64,000 nucleotides of DNA from Planktothrix sp. FACHB-1365. Lineage in GTDB: Bacteria; Cyanobacteriota; Cyanobacteriia; Cyanobacteriales; Microcoleaceae. The translations under genes and the position numbers were made by a program. The stretch is taken from assembly GCF_014697575.1 (NCBI RefSeq), contig NZ_JACJSC010000013.1, positions 62,001-126,000 on the forward strand, read 5' to 3'. The notes under the pieces are model-generated. The model ran no database searches, was not told where the DNA came from, and saw only the letters and a list, made by a program, of their open reading frames with translations. This document shows, piece after piece, positions 22,259 to 32,446 of this stretch (the stretch's first letter is position 1; each line of letters opens with the position of its first letter).

Positions 22259-23143
22259 ATGAATAAGAGTTTGAGACTATTCCAGAAGGTCAATATTTGG
22301 GGAGAAAAAAACTCCTCTAAAAGTAGACTTTTTTCCATCGGCATCTTAGCGGTTAATCTTCCCCTACTCGGTTCGACACTTTATTTAATCTTACATCCCC
22401 AATTTCCCTTGGGAAAAGAAATTTTTGCCGTTGTTTTTTTAAGTACAATTGCTGGATTTATTTTATTAAATCATAAAATAAGCCAAGTTGAACAGTCTAT
22501 TATTAAGGCAACAACAGCTTTAAATTCCTATTGTGAAACAGGAGAGATTTTAAACTGTAATTCTAGTCGTTATTATGAACTTGAAAACTTGTTTAAAGCT
22601 ATTGAATATAACCTTCAAAAAAGTGAGCAGAGAATTGTAGATCTTGAAACTATAATTGGCTCTCGACAAGAAGAATTTTTTCAAATTATTCTGGAACAAG
22701 AAACCGCAGAAAGTCATCTCCGTCAATGTTTGGGTATCGCATCCCGTCATCATTTACCTTTATGTATTGCCTTAGTAAAGATTGAAGGGATTGATTTACT
22801 TGAAAATTCAGATCCTTTAACCCCTCAACCCCCGGAAGCAACGGCTCTAATTCATAAATTTCAACAGCTTTTACGAGAAAGTGATTGGGCTGTTCATTGG
22901 GGAGATCAGGAATTTTTATTAGCGATCTTTTCAGAATTACCCGGAACCCAACTAGCACTCAGTCGCATTTTAAATCATTTCTTAACCGACCCAGAAACAC
23001 TTCCCAGCACTCCGCCTCAATGTTCGATGTATATTGGATTTACAGCAGTCCAACCTAATGAACATTATCGCGCCTGTATTGAACGCACAAATCAAGCCTT
23101 ACAAAAAGCCAAAACCACAGGAGAAAATTGTGTTTATGTGTGA
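22259..23143 (+). CDS. membrane protein with degenerate GGDEF domain
   Basis: 294 residues. Two hydrophobic segments (~27-46, ~53-70) are followed by a helical linker (~76-140) and a GGDEF-like domain. The signature is replaced by WGDQEF within SDWAVHWGDQEFLLAIF, and the C-terminal YRACIERTNQALQKAKTTGENCVYV matches the GGDEF tail. Loss of the first Gly and the Asp-to-Gln change suggest no cyclase activity; a degenerate sensor or regulator role is likely. It converges with menC. Confidence 0.75.
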   Translation: MNKSLRLFQKVNIWGEKNSSKSRLFSIGILAVNLPLLGSTLYLILHPQFPLGKEIFAVVFLSTIAGFILLNHKISQVEQSIIKATTALNSYCETGEILNCNSSRYYELENLFKAIEYNLQKSEQRIVDLETIIGSRQEEFFQIILEQETAESHLRQCLGIASRHHLPLCIALVKIEGIDLLENSDPLTPQPPEATALIHKFQQLLRESDWAVHWGDQEFLLAIFSELPGTQLALSRILNHFLTDPETLPSTPPQCSMYIGFTAVQPNEHYRACIERTNQALQKAKTTGENCVYV

Positions 23144-23210
23144 GGAAGGTTGAGGGTTGACTGTTAATAGAAGACTTATCATCTCTATTGATTCAGTCTT
23201 CCTTTATAAT

Positions 23211-24167
23211 TTAAATAGTGAACCAGTGATTAATTCCAAATCCAACTGCACGATTATAGAATAAAAGTTCAGAGGCTATTTTTAAAGCGGATTTTTGACC
23301 TATATTGGTTTCAAAAACTGACGAAAAAACAGCATCAATTTCATTATTTTGGCAAAAGTTCTTGAGTTTTTTAGGAGAACCGACAATAGCAGGCTTAATG
23401 ACAAAAATATCTAGCCATCCTTGTTGATAGCAAGAGTTTAATTGTTGTAAATTAGCAACGGATTCATCTAAGGCGAGGAGGGTACTATAGCGATCGCATA
23501 ATTCTAACATTAAATCTAATTGATCAATCGATAAGGGTTGTTCTAAAAATTCAATTTCAATTAACCCTTGATTCGCATTCATTAAATCACAATTTTCTAA
23601 CCATTTTTGTGCTTGTTCAAAGGTTAAACCCCCATTGGCATCTAACCTGAGATGGATTTTTTGAGCTTGAGAGTTGCTTAAAGTTGTTGTTATACTATGA
23701 ATTAACTTTTGGAAAATATTGATTTCTTCAGTTATATCATCAACGCCTATTTTCCATTTAAAAGTTTTAGCCCCTTGCTGAAATAGAGTTTTCCAAGTTG
23801 TTAATACGGTTTCTCCGGCGGGTAATAATTCGCTATAGTGAAGTTTATTAATATCAAGAAAGCTGTTAGGATTTAACTCTGTGAATGCCGATTCAAACCC
23901 GAACTGACAAGCGGGTAAATAATCGGGAATGGTAAAAATTGTTTCAATAGAAATGCAACTCGGAAGTTGTTGACAAAATGTGAGTGCATCTTCCATTGTT
24001 TCCGACCCAAACCAACTTAACGGCGCAATTTCTCCCCATCCAATATTACCCTGCTTATCCGTTAAATTTAAAATAATGCCTTCTCGCATTTTCCACATTC
24101 CGTGAGCCGTTTTTAGAGGGATTTTAAACGGACGTTGATAGGGTTGAAATTGAAATTGATAGTTCAT
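23211..24167 (-). CDS. menC: o-succinylbenzoate synthase
   Basis: 318 residues of the enolase superfamily. The catalytic Lys pair is in FKWKIGV, metal ligands are Asp in LRLDANGG, Glu in EFLEQPL and Asp in LALDESV, and the second Lys is in FVIKPAIVG. It dehydrates SHCHC to o-succinylbenzoate in phylloquinone synthesis. It overlaps the 3' end of menH by 4 bp (ATGA) and is transcribed after it, giving a compact two-gene operon. Confidence 0.92.
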   Translation of the reverse strand: MNYQFQFQPYQRPFKIPLKTAHGMWKMREGIILNLTDKQGNIGWGEIAPLSWFGSETMEDALTFCQQLPSCISIETIFTIPDYLPACQFGFESAFTELNPNSFLDINKLHYSELLPAGETVLTTWKTLFQQGAKTFKWKIGVDDITEEINIFQKLIHSITTTLSNSQAQKIHLRLDANGGLTFEQAQKWLENCDLMNANQGLIEIEFLEQPLSIDQLDLMLELCDRYSTLLALDESVANLQQLNSCYQQGWLDIFVIKPAIVGSPKKLKNFCQNNEIDAVFSSVFETNIGQKSALKIASELLFYNRAVGFGINHWFTI

Positions 24168-24973
24168 TTCGATAAAAATTTAATAATGGCATTGATCCAC
24201 GCTTGAGAATTTTCGATTAAAATATTATGACCACAATGGGGGACAATTTGCAACTGGGAAAGGGGAGATAATATGTTCATTTCTTGATTAATCCGTTTAA
24301 ATTTATGATCAGATTCTCCAACTAACAGCAATAAAGGAATTTTATTCTGGGGTAATTTTTCCCAGAGTGAAGGTTGATTTCCTGTTCCTAAATAACGCAG
24401 AGATTTTGATAATTCCAGGGGATTATTGTTTAAGCGCTGGGTAAAAACTTGTTTAAATTTAGGATGATTTTTTAAGCTTTTAAACAAAGGTTGATCATAC
24501 CACTGTTCTAAAAAGCTTGGGAAATCTAAGGTTTGCAGTTGTTCGACTTTTTGAAGATCACAAATAAACCGTTTTAATCGTTCTGATTCGGTTTTCAGTC
24601 CTGGAGATGTGGATTCTAATATGACTTTTTGAAAATATTCAGGAAAATGCAGCGTTAAATATAATCCCAATCTTCCCCCCATAGAATATCCCATTAAATA
24701 ACATTGGAAAATCTTCAGATGGTTTAACACTTCTATTAACGCCGTTGCTGTTTGTGGCATTGTATAATAACTATCCTCTCCTAAAACTTGGGTTTTGCCA
24801 TGTCCTGGGAGGTCAATCGTTAAACAGCAAAACTGAGAGAAAAGAGGAAAAATTCGAGCGTTAAAATCCTGACTATTTCCCAAAAATCCATGTAAAAATA
24901 AAATAACAGGTTGATTAATATCACCGTTTAGGGTATAATAAAATTGATAATTTTTTAACCTTATAAACGGCAT
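24164..24973 (-). CDS. menH: SHCHC synthase (alpha/beta hydrolase MenH)
   Basis: 269 residues. Alpha/beta-hydrolase features are the oxyanion strand LFLHGFLGNSQDF (~25-37), nucleophile elbow GYSMGGRLG, and the acid/His region GESDHKF and PHCGHN. The reaction (removal of pyruvate from SEPHCHC) supplies the MenC substrate, and the 4-bp overlap with menC supports that role over a generic esterase. Confidence 0.85.
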   Translation of the reverse strand: MPFIRLKNYQFYYTLNGDINQPVILFLHGFLGNSQDFNARIFPLFSQFCCLTIDLPGHGKTQVLGEDSYYTMPQTATALIEVLNHLKIFQCYLMGYSMGGRLGLYLTLHFPEYFQKVILESTSPGLKTESERLKRFICDLQKVEQLQTLDFPSFLEQWYDQPLFKSLKNHPKFKQVFTQRLNNNPLELSKSLRYLGTGNQPSLWEKLPQNKIPLLLLVGESDHKFKRINQEMNILSPLSQLQIVPHCGHNILIENSQAWINAIIKFLSK

Positions 24974-25001
24974 AGGATTTTAAAAGAATTCTATCAGGGG
25001 A

Positions 25002-25220
25002 TTAATCAAGCATCCAATGTAAGACGGGAACAGAAGCCGCACAAAAGGCCATAAATCCAAATAACCCTAAGAGCATTCCAAAAAATAAAAATTCTTCGCC
25101 TTTTTGTTTAGCGAGTTTAACAATAAAATAGCTATAACCATAACAGGCGATAAAAAAAATAACGATAAATGCGGTGAAATAATACTGCATTGTGGTTTCG
25201 CTCAATTTAGATTCAGCCAC
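25002..25220 (-). CDS. small two-helix membrane protein, unknown
   Basis: 72 residues with two hydrophobic segments (~12-32 and ~44-66) joined by a short charged loop (KLAKQKGEE). Not recognised. It lies 28 bp before menH on the same strand and could share its promoter. It looks like a real gene because it has complete hydrophobic helices and a clean stop, but its function is unknown. Confidence 0.55.
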   Translation of the reverse strand: MAESKLSETTMQYYFTAFIVIFFIACYGYSYFIVKLAKQKGEEFLFFGMLLGLFGFMAFCAASVPVLHWMLD

Positions 25221-25329
25221 ACTTAAGTAGCTTTACTGATTATTGTACTAAACTTTGGTTAAAAAGGCAAGTTAATCGTTTTTCTTGCCTCCTCTCAAAA
25301 TTTTTTAAGATTTAGAAACAAAATCAATA

Positions 25330-27216
25330 TTACAACCGCTTTAATAAGACTCCAGTTTGCCAATAATAAGCTTCTTGTTTAACCGCTAAAACTTGGAAAA
25401 AGGGTTTCCATTTTGCTTGAAAATAATCTAAATCATAGAAAACCAGTGAGCGGGTATCTCGTCCCAAGGTAAACATCCCAAAATCTTGATTAATATATTC
25501 AAAATAATTTTGAATGCAAGCTTGTTTCTGTTCTTCGGGCCAGATATTATTATTAGAAAGCCATTGTTCTGGAGAGTCCTTAATTTTTTCAAAAATAAAG
25601 CGTTCTTGCAGTGTAATAAAAGCTAGTCCTCCGGGTTTTAAAATGCGTCGGAGTTCCAACAACCAAGCATCCGCTAAATCATCAATATGGGTAAAGACAG
25701 AACCTGCATAAATTAAATCAAAATAGCGATCTTCAAAGGGTAAATGGGGCATGGTTGTCCCAACAAAAAAATGAAACGGGGGACTCATATTTTGTTGACA
25801 CCAAGCAATACAATCAGCATTAATATCCGTTCCCCAGATTTCACAAATCTCGGATAAATCTGCTAACTGCCGAAGAATACGTCCCGATGCACATCCAAAA
25901 TCTAAAATTCGGCTTCCTGTTTTGAGAAAATATCCACAGTCTCGCAATACACTTAACATCACTTGAACTTGAGTTTTTCCCGAGTTAAGATAATATTCCT
26001 CATTTTCTACAAAAACTAACATAATTTCTTGAGGAGGAATCGGAAATTGCCATTTTCCTGTTTGGGGATTTTTACCCAAAGAAAGGGATTTAGGCAACAC
26101 ATAAGAGGGAGCTTGTCTCGATTTCGGATAATACTTTAACCAGTCAATAGGTTCTAATGGGTGTGATGATGGGTTGGAAGAATTAATCGCTGGAATTTCG
26201 ATAAGTTCATTTAATTTTTCTTGTGCTGAACTATCATTGGGTTGCAGTTTTAACACAGTTTCAAAACAAGTAATTGCATCTTTTTTCTGTTCTAAATTAA
26301 GATAAGCTAAACCTAAGTTATAATAACAAGAAGCTTCCGTTGAATTCAATTCTAAAGCTTGTTGATAAGTTTGAATTGCCTCTTGCCATCGTTGTAATTG
26401 AATTAACCCATCTCCTAAATTTTTATAAGACCAAAAGAAATCGGATTTAATTTGATTGGCTGTGGTATAAACATTAACCGCTTCTTGCCATCGTTTTAAC
26501 TGAGATAAAGCATCTCCTAAATTAATATAAGACCAAAAGAAATTCGGATCAATAGAAATTGCTTGTTGACATACGGGAATCGCTTCTTCCCATCGCTCTA
26601 ATTCAATTAATGCTTTACTTAAGCCAATATATGACCAAAAAAAGTCCGGTTTCAATTCCAGGGAACGGCGATAAATAGGAATAACTTCTTCCCATCTTTC
26701 TAATGTCGTTAATAGTTCTCCTAATTTTTGATAAACTCCCCAATAGTTCGGATCTAATTCCCTCGCTTTTTGATAGATAGGAACGGCTTTTTCCCATTGT
26801 TGAGTCTGGGCTAAACATTCTCCTAAACTATTATAAACCCAAAAGCAATTTGGATCTAATTGACAGGCTTTTTCATAGACAGGAATGGCTTCTTCCCAGC
26901 GTTGTAATTTAATTAAGGCTTCTCCTAAATTATTATAAGCCCAAAATTCATTCGGATTTAATTCAATAACTTTTTGGTAAGCGGTAACGGCTTGTTGAAA
27001 TTGTTCAAGTTTGAGGGAATAGTAGCCAATTCTTTGATAAGCCAAGAGAAATTGAGGATCAACATTAATCAGTTGTTGATAACAGGCGATTGCTTCGGGG
27101 AATTGTCCACTTTCTTGATATTGAATTGCCTGTTGATATAATTCACTGATAAGGGAAGCATAGGGATTGGTGGATTGGGAAATGAGTATAGTATCTTCTG
27201 GATTAGATGGGTTCAT
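25330..27216 (-). CDS. TPR-repeat methyltransferase
   Basis: 628 residues. Residues ~17-345 are about nine or ten tetratricopeptide repeats with the recurring pattern W-E-E-A-I-P-x-Y-x-x-A-x-x-L-x-P-N. Residues ~430-560 form a class I SAM methyltransferase (RILDFGCASGRILRQLADL as motif I; DLIYAGSVFTHIDD; LRRILKPGGLAFITLQ). It probably methylates a small or glycan-related substrate, but none can be named. Several TPRs are close copies, suggesting recent internal duplication. Confidence 0.85.
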   Translation of the reverse strand: MNPSNPEDTILISQSTNPYASLISELYQQAIQYQESGQFPEAIACYQQLINVDPQFLLAYQRIGYYSLKLEQFQQAVTAYQKVIELNPNEFWAYNNLGEALIKLQRWEEAIPVYEKACQLDPNCFWVYNSLGECLAQTQQWEKAVPIYQKARELDPNYWGVYQKLGELLTTLERWEEVIPIYRRSLELKPDFFWSYIGLSKALIELERWEEAIPVCQQAISIDPNFFWSYINLGDALSQLKRWQEAVNVYTTANQIKSDFFWSYKNLGDGLIQLQRWQEAIQTYQQALELNSTEASCYYNLGLAYLNLEQKKDAITCFETVLKLQPNDSSAQEKLNELIEIPAINSSNPSSHPLEPIDWLKYYPKSRQAPSYVLPKSLSLGKNPQTGKWQFPIPPQEIMLVFVENEEYYLNSGKTQVQVMLSVLRDCGYFLKTGSRILDFGCASGRILRQLADLSEICEIWGTDINADCIAWCQQNMSPPFHFFVGTTMPHLPFEDRYFDLIYAGSVFTHIDDLADAWLLELRRILKPGGLAFITLQERFIFEKIKDSPEQWLSNNNIWPEEQKQACIQNYFEYINQDFGMFTLGRDTRSLVFYDLDYFQAKWKPFFQVLAVKQEAYYWQTGVLLKRL

Positions 27217-27336
27217 TGTCTTGGGTGTAAATTGTTGAAATGGGTTACTTTTATCTATTCTATCAGTGAATTGCTGTATTTTCTGAATTAGGTAAAAGTC
27301 AAAATAAAAATCTTTATTTTACTTTTTATCCTGAGA

Positions 27337-28821
27337 TTATCTCCCTCCAATATTAATATTTTGTACCCGCACGGGAACACAAGCATGAGTCATTTGAGCA
27401 ATTTGTAAGGGTTCGCCTTTTCCACACATATTAGTACCACATTGTTGCCATTCTGAAGCAGGGCCAATTGCATCGACTTGATTCCAAAAATCTGTGGTCA
27501 TGGCGTGGTAAGTGACATCTTTTAACATTCCGATAATTTTGCCATTTTTAATCTGCCAAAAACCATCCCCACCAAATTGAAAATTGCGCCGTTGTTGATC
27601 AATGGAAAAACTTCCAATTCCATCAATTAAAATCCCCTCTTTGGTATCAGTAATCATCGCGGATAATGTAGCGGTATGGCTTCCTTTTTCTGGCCCTGGT
27701 TCTAATCCTAAATTAGGAATTCTCACCATAGGTAAACTTGACCAACTATCGGCAAAAGCACACCCATTACTACTCGAACGTCCTAAACGATAAGCGGTTT
27801 CTCGATCTGTTAAATAATCCACTAAAATTCCATCTTTTACTACATACCATTCTTGAGAAGGAACCCCTTCATCATCATAGCCAATGGTGCTGCGTCCAGC
27901 CGGTTGAGTGCGATCGCATTTAAAGTTAATCCAAGGTGCTCCATATTGTAAGGTTCCTAATTGATCGGTTGTGGCAAAACTGGTTCCCGCAAAATTAGAT
28001 TCATAGCCATAAACTCGGTCTAATTCTGTGGGATGACCAACGGATTCATGAATGGTTAAATAAAGATTAGTTGGCTTTAAAATCAATGTGGTTTGAATCC
28101 CTGACGGCCCTTTAGGAGCATATACTTTTTCCAGAGCTTCTTCGGCGACCCGTTCAATTTGACTCAATAAATCCGTTTGATCAATATGTTCATAACCTAA
28201 ATTTAAAGGAGGACGTTCATAACTGCGGCTTTGAGCATCTCCATTCGCCACCGCCGTACAGCGATATCCACTATAACTGCGATAAATTGTTTGTTCAATC
28301 AATGACCCTTCTGTAGAGGCAAATAGTTTGTTTTCTTGGTTAAATTGGAGATGGGAACTGGCTTTTCTAATCCCCTGTTCTTCATACTGAAGTAAGCGGT
28401 CATTAATCGTTAATAATAAGTCGGCTTTTTCGGTGATGGGAATAGAAAAGGGATCGATTTTAATGGGTGTAATATAACTATCTTGATAAGCTTGAACAGG
28501 AACTAAACGCACAGGGTTTTGTTGACATAAACGACTTCCTTTGGCAATTTCAACGGCTAAATTAATCACTCGAATCAGTTCTTCAGGAGTTTGACGATAA
28601 CTCGCAGCAAATCCCCAAGATCCATTCAGAAGAACTCGAACTCCAAAACCAGATTTCTGATGATCTATAAGGTTACTTAAGGAGCGATCATTAGCATGAA
28701 GGCTTTGATTTCGATAAGTACAAAAACGAATATCTCCATATTCACATCCCGCTTGCTGAATCAAATCAATCGCCAGGGTGGCTAAATCGCAGGCTAGAAG
28801 TTGTGTAGGTGTTTTTACCAT
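27337..28821 (-). CDS. tldD: TldD-family metalloprotease
   Basis: 494 residues. The zinc motif HESVGH (IHESVGHPTELDRVYGYESNFAG) and the C-terminal GIGSFSIDQQRRNFQFGGDGFWQIKNGKI mark the TldD/PmbA fold. TldD normally acts with TldE/PmbA in peptide processing; no partner is visible in this window. Confidence 0.9.
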   Translation of the reverse strand: MVKTPTQLLACDLATLAIDLIQQAGCEYGDIRFCTYRNQSLHANDRSLSNLIDHQKSGFGVRVLLNGSWGFAASYRQTPEELIRVINLAVEIAKGSRLCQQNPVRLVPVQAYQDSYITPIKIDPFSIPITEKADLLLTINDRLLQYEEQGIRKASSHLQFNQENKLFASTEGSLIEQTIYRSYSGYRCTAVANGDAQSRSYERPPLNLGYEHIDQTDLLSQIERVAEEALEKVYAPKGPSGIQTTLILKPTNLYLTIHESVGHPTELDRVYGYESNFAGTSFATTDQLGTLQYGAPWINFKCDRTQPAGRSTIGYDDEGVPSQEWYVVKDGILVDYLTDRETAYRLGRSSSNGCAFADSWSSLPMVRIPNLGLEPGPEKGSHTATLSAMITDTKEGILIDGIGSFSIDQQRRNFQFGGDGFWQIKNGKIIGMLKDVTYHAMTTDFWNQVDAIGPASEWQQCGTNMCGKGEPLQIAQMTHACVPVRVQNINIGGR

Positions 28822-28872
28822 ATTTGATGAATTAGATAGGGGAGGTGATTGTAAGGGTTTTTGAAGCTCATT

Positions 28873-29973
28873 TCAGGGGGTCTGAGCAGATTTTTGGGTA
28901 GGAGATTTAGAAACAGAGGAAGGCGTTAATTTGGGCTGGGGTGAAGCCGGTTTAGAAGGTTTTGATTTAATGGTAACAATTTTATCTTTTTTCATTTGCT
29001 CTAAGACAACCTCGCTAATAATGTTAGCTCCATGAGAGGTAAAATGAACCCCATCATTGATTTTAACAGATCGGCGTTTACCTGATTTATCGGCAACAAG
29101 GGCGGCATATTTTCCTCCTGATGCAAAGGTTCCCCAGGTTGAAATATATTCGATTTTGGGGTAAGCTTGGCTGACAGTTCCATAGATTTTATTCAACACA
29201 CTAAAGATCCGATTATAACGAGGTCGTCTTGACATGGGTTGACCCACCCAATAAACTTTTCTCACCGAAGAGGTGGAGAGTAATTTAGCATAACGTTCAA
29301 CTCGTTCTTGATAAGCTTTCTCCCATCCGGGTGTAAATAAGGGGTAATAACGTCCATTTTTGTCGATAATATCTTGACCATCATTCCCCCCAAATAAAAT
29401 AACAATTACATCGGGTTTATAACTTTTGAGCAAGGTTGTTGTGCGATTATACCAATTATAATAATCGATTCGATTCAGCCCACTAGAAACTTTATAATCT
29501 AATTTGGTATTACTAATTTTATAGGTTTTGCGAAGATTATATTGAAGCTTGACTCCTAAATCAAACATAATGGAATCACCCACAAATAAAAAGCGGGTAT
29601 AGGGTTTTTCCACTGGAGGTTTAGGTTTGGGAGGAAGAGAAACGGGTTTTTTAGCAGCAGAGGAAATCGGTTTTTGAGTCGGTTGAGGATTTGGAGTTGT
29701 CAAGGGTTTTTGTTGGGGAGAAAGCTCTCCACTGTTCAAGTTTGCGATTTCAGTTGGGGGAGAAAGTTGATCTAAATTAACCTCTTTAATTTGGTTCCAA
29801 AATGCTTGTTCGGTTTGACGAAATCCCTCTAATTTTAACTGTTGTGCAGCTTGTTTAAGGGGAGGTTGTAGAAAGGAACTGGATGCAATACTTTTGAGAA
29901 ATAAGGAAAAATTAGAAAAAATTAAAGTCAAACTGACTAAACAAACCAGCAGTAAGAATTCTCGATCTTTCAT
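28873..29973 (-). CDS. DUF459/SGNH-hydrolase protein
   Basis: 366 residues. An N-terminal anchor (~7-30) is followed by a Pro-rich linker (~85-125). The SGNH blocks are present: FVGDSIMFD (Ser), VIVILFGGNDGQ (Asn), DGVHFTSHG (Asp/His). A Pro/Ser/Lys tail ends the protein. It lies 6 bp after the MBOAT gene, so the pair likely acts as a periplasmic acyltransferase partner to a membrane acyl donor, as in alginate or peptidoglycan O-acetylation. The substrate is unknown. Confidence 0.82.
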   Translation of the reverse strand: MKDREFLLLVCLVSLTLIFSNFSLFLKSIASSSFLQPPLKQAAQQLKLEGFRQTEQAFWNQIKEVNLDQLSPPTEIANLNSGELSPQQKPLTTPNPQPTQKPISSAAKKPVSLPPKPKPPVEKPYTRFLFVGDSIMFDLGVKLQYNLRKTYKISNTKLDYKVSSGLNRIDYYNWYNRTTTLLKSYKPDVIVILFGGNDGQDIIDKNGRYYPLFTPGWEKAYQERVERYAKLLSTSSVRKVYWVGQPMSRRPRYNRIFSVLNKIYGTVSQAYPKIEYISTWGTFASGGKYAALVADKSGKRRSVKINDGVHFTSHGANIISEVVLEQMKKDKIVTIKSKPSKPASPQPKLTPSSVSKSPTQKSAQTP

Positions 29974-29979
29974 TGGGGA

Positions 29980-31404
29980 TTAAAAATTAAAATAGATAAA
30001 GGGAGGAACGCTATTCGGGCCGAGCATAAGAATAGAATACACAAATCCAGAGGTTAAAACAATCCTAAAGAAGATATTTTTTAAAGAAAATAAGCGAATC
30101 AAAGCTGAGGTAATGGCTTTACCATAGAAATTAATTAAAACTAAAATAATAAAAATAACCAGATAAAGCTGCCAAACATTAAATTGAACCATCTGAACGT
30201 CTGAACTCCAAATTCCTTGCATAAAATTTAAGGCTGTTTCCAGATTAGGAGATTGGAAGAAAATCCAACTCAAGGTAACAAACCCAAAGGTTAAACCCCA
30301 ATTTAAAACGGAAATTATTGAGGATACTATTGCAGAAGGTTGAAGAGTCAAACGGGGAGTTATTTCTTCTTTAAAGTAATGATTAACGCCTAATCCTAAA
30401 CCATGTAATCCTCCCCAAATTATAAAGTTTAACCCCGCCCCATGCCAAAATCCTCCTGGCAACATCGTTAAGAATAAATTGAGATATTTTCGTTGTTTTC
30501 CATGTCGATTTCCCCCCAAAGGAATATAGAGATAATCTCTCAACCATTCTGATAAACTAATATGCCATCGATGCCAGAATTCTTGTAAACTAAAGGAACG
30601 ATAGGGACAGTTAAAATTTTGAATAGGACGGAACCCAAATACACTAGAAATTGCATTCGATAAATCGGAATACCCACTAAAATCGACATAAATTAAACAA
30701 GAGTAGGAAATTGCTGCTAAAATTAAATCCCCGCGAGAATAGGAACCTGGGTCAGAAAAAGGAAGTTGAGTAAAGTTAAACAGAAAACTGGATAAGGTAT
30801 ATTTTTTAAAGAGTCCTGATAAAATTAAGACAATGACTTCTTCTATTTTATAATCATATTTTTGAGAAGAATTGAGTTGTTGATAAAATTCCTTTGCTCG
30901 TGCAATGGGGCCAGAGGCAATTTGCGGAAAATAACTAATATAAATTGCATAATCAATCCACCGGGGAAAAGCCAGGGTTTGACGATAGCAATCAACGAGG
31001 TGAGAAATTATTCTAAACGTATAGAAAGAAACCCCAACAGGAACTAAAATTTCTAAGGGTTGAAAGGTAGAAACAAAAGGTAAAAAAGAAAATATTTCTA
31101 AGAAACTATCAACAAAAAAATTATAATACTTAAAGGTTCCTAAATACAATATATTAAAAACTATTCCTCCTATTAACCAGAATTTAGCAGTTGTGGAGCG
31201 AGATCTTAACCCTAAAAGTATTCCATAATTAATTCCAATATTGATTAACAGAAAAATTAAGAAATTCAATCCCCAAAAAGAGTAAAAAATTAAGTTTGCT
31301 ACTAATAAAAAAGCTTTATATAAACCCACTTGTTTTTTTAAAGAAATCCCCAAACTAAAAACAATAATAAAAAAAATTAAAAATGAATAAGTTGGAAATA
31401 ACAT
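29980..31404 (-). CDS. MBOAT-family membrane O-acyltransferase
   Basis: 474 residues, about ten to twelve hydrophobic segments. MBOAT signatures are FWHRWHISLSEWLRDYLYIPLGGNRHG and GGFWHGAGLNFIIWGGLHGLG, with the catalytic His in FWHG. This is the AlgI/PatA type, moving an acyl group across the inner membrane. The SGNH gene directly follows, supporting polysaccharide acylation; the polymer is not identifiable. Confidence 0.9.
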   Translation of the reverse strand: MLFPTYSFLIFFIIVFSLGISLKKQVGLYKAFLLVANLIFYSFWGLNFLIFLLINIGINYGILLGLRSRSTTAKFWLIGGIVFNILYLGTFKYYNFFVDSFLEIFSFLPFVSTFQPLEILVPVGVSFYTFRIISHLVDCYRQTLAFPRWIDYAIYISYFPQIASGPIARAKEFYQQLNSSQKYDYKIEEVIVLILSGLFKKYTLSSFLFNFTQLPFSDPGSYSRGDLILAAISYSCLIYVDFSGYSDLSNAISSVFGFRPIQNFNCPYRSFSLQEFWHRWHISLSEWLRDYLYIPLGGNRHGKQRKYLNLFLTMLPGGFWHGAGLNFIIWGGLHGLGLGVNHYFKEEITPRLTLQPSAIVSSIISVLNWGLTFGFVTLSWIFFQSPNLETALNFMQGIWSSDVQMVQFNVWQLYLVIFIILVLINFYGKAITSALIRLFSLKNIFFRIVLTSGFVYSILMLGPNSVPPFIYFNF

Positions 31405-31700
31405 GGAAAAATTAGGATACTAGATCAATATCAATCTTATAAGATATTAGCACAAACTCCAAAGATATTCGATATCTTATTCATGATTTAGATAAGCAGA
31501 TATATTTGAGTGTTGTTTTTATTTTTGAGCCTATTGTCAAGTATCAGTTATTTTTTTACTTGAACATACAATTCTTATATATTAAACATAAATTAATCAT
31601 ATATTTTTAGCTTATGTTAATTTATATTATAATTTCAACTCAAAAGAGTAATAGTGCTATAATATATCTACATTGCTTTTCAGTAGGGGAGGAATAGCAA
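31405..31700. other. AT-rich spacer, no gene seen
   Basis: Between the divergently transcribed MBOAT gene and the unknown gene at 31701. It is very AT-rich and probably holds promoters for both; no coding frame or repeat was recognised. Confidence 0.5.
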
Positions 31701-32444
31701 ATGGTTAATAAAATTGCATTATGCAAAGAAAAAAAACGACTTGATGAGAGTGCTATTGATGCTAAAAAGATACAGTATCTTCTCCAAGCCTATCTTAATC
31801 CTAATTCCTTAGATGATGAGATTCAAGAGTTTTTTAGGGAGATTGCTGCACTCAAAGGCAAAAGTTTACAAGATACATTAAAAGAAATGGAACAAGGTAC
31901 ACAAAAATACCTTGAAGCTATTGATATGGAAATTTCATTTAAAAATGATATTCCAACCGATATAGAAAAATATGTAGATAAAATCAAAAAATTATCAGAA
32001 GGAATAGAATCTTGTTGGGATCTGTTTTCCACAGAAAGCCATAATTTTTTTATTCAATTAGCTTATGATTTTTCTTGTCAACACAGTATTAACTTGCAAG
32101 GATGGAGAGGTCTACAAGTTAAACTAAAACTACTTTTACCTTCTCTCAAAAGCGGAAAAAATTTATTGAACGACTATCAAAATTCTTTTTTACTTATTCC
32201 TCAAGCTGTTGATCGAGCCGTTGAACTGAGAAAATCTAAATCAACATCACAGTTATGGTCTACAGCCCAAACTTTGTTAAAACAAGCTAAACTAACTCCT
32301 GTAAAACAACCCAAGTTATCATCTTTTTTAAAGCATTTAGGACAAACTCCAGAGGAACAAATCAAAAACAATCAAGCTGCGATGAATTGGGCTAAAGAAA
32401 GATTACAAGCCATTCAAGCTAAATGGAATGAAGAGCTATCTTAG
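31701..32444 (+). CDS. unknown protein coupled to PIN-like gene
   Basis: 247 residues, highly charged and mostly helical, no signal peptide. Not recognised. The strong GGGGAGGA upstream supports this ATG. It ends two bases before the start of a PIN-like gene, so the two are probably an operon. A two-component toxin-antitoxin or nuclease-partner role is inferred from that spacing; the size is large for an ordinary antitoxin. Confidence 0.6.
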   Translation: MVNKIALCKEKKRLDESAIDAKKIQYLLQAYLNPNSLDDEIQEFFREIAALKGKSLQDTLKEMEQGTQKYLEAIDMEISFKNDIPTDIEKYVDKIKKLSEGIESCWDLFSTESHNFFIQLAYDFSCQHSINLQGWRGLQVKLKLLLPSLKSGKNLLNDYQNSFLLIPQAVDRAVELRKSKSTSQLWSTAQTLLKQAKLTPVKQPKLSSFLKHLGQTPEEQIKNNQAAMNWAKERLQAIQAKWNEELS

Positions 32445-32446
32445 AT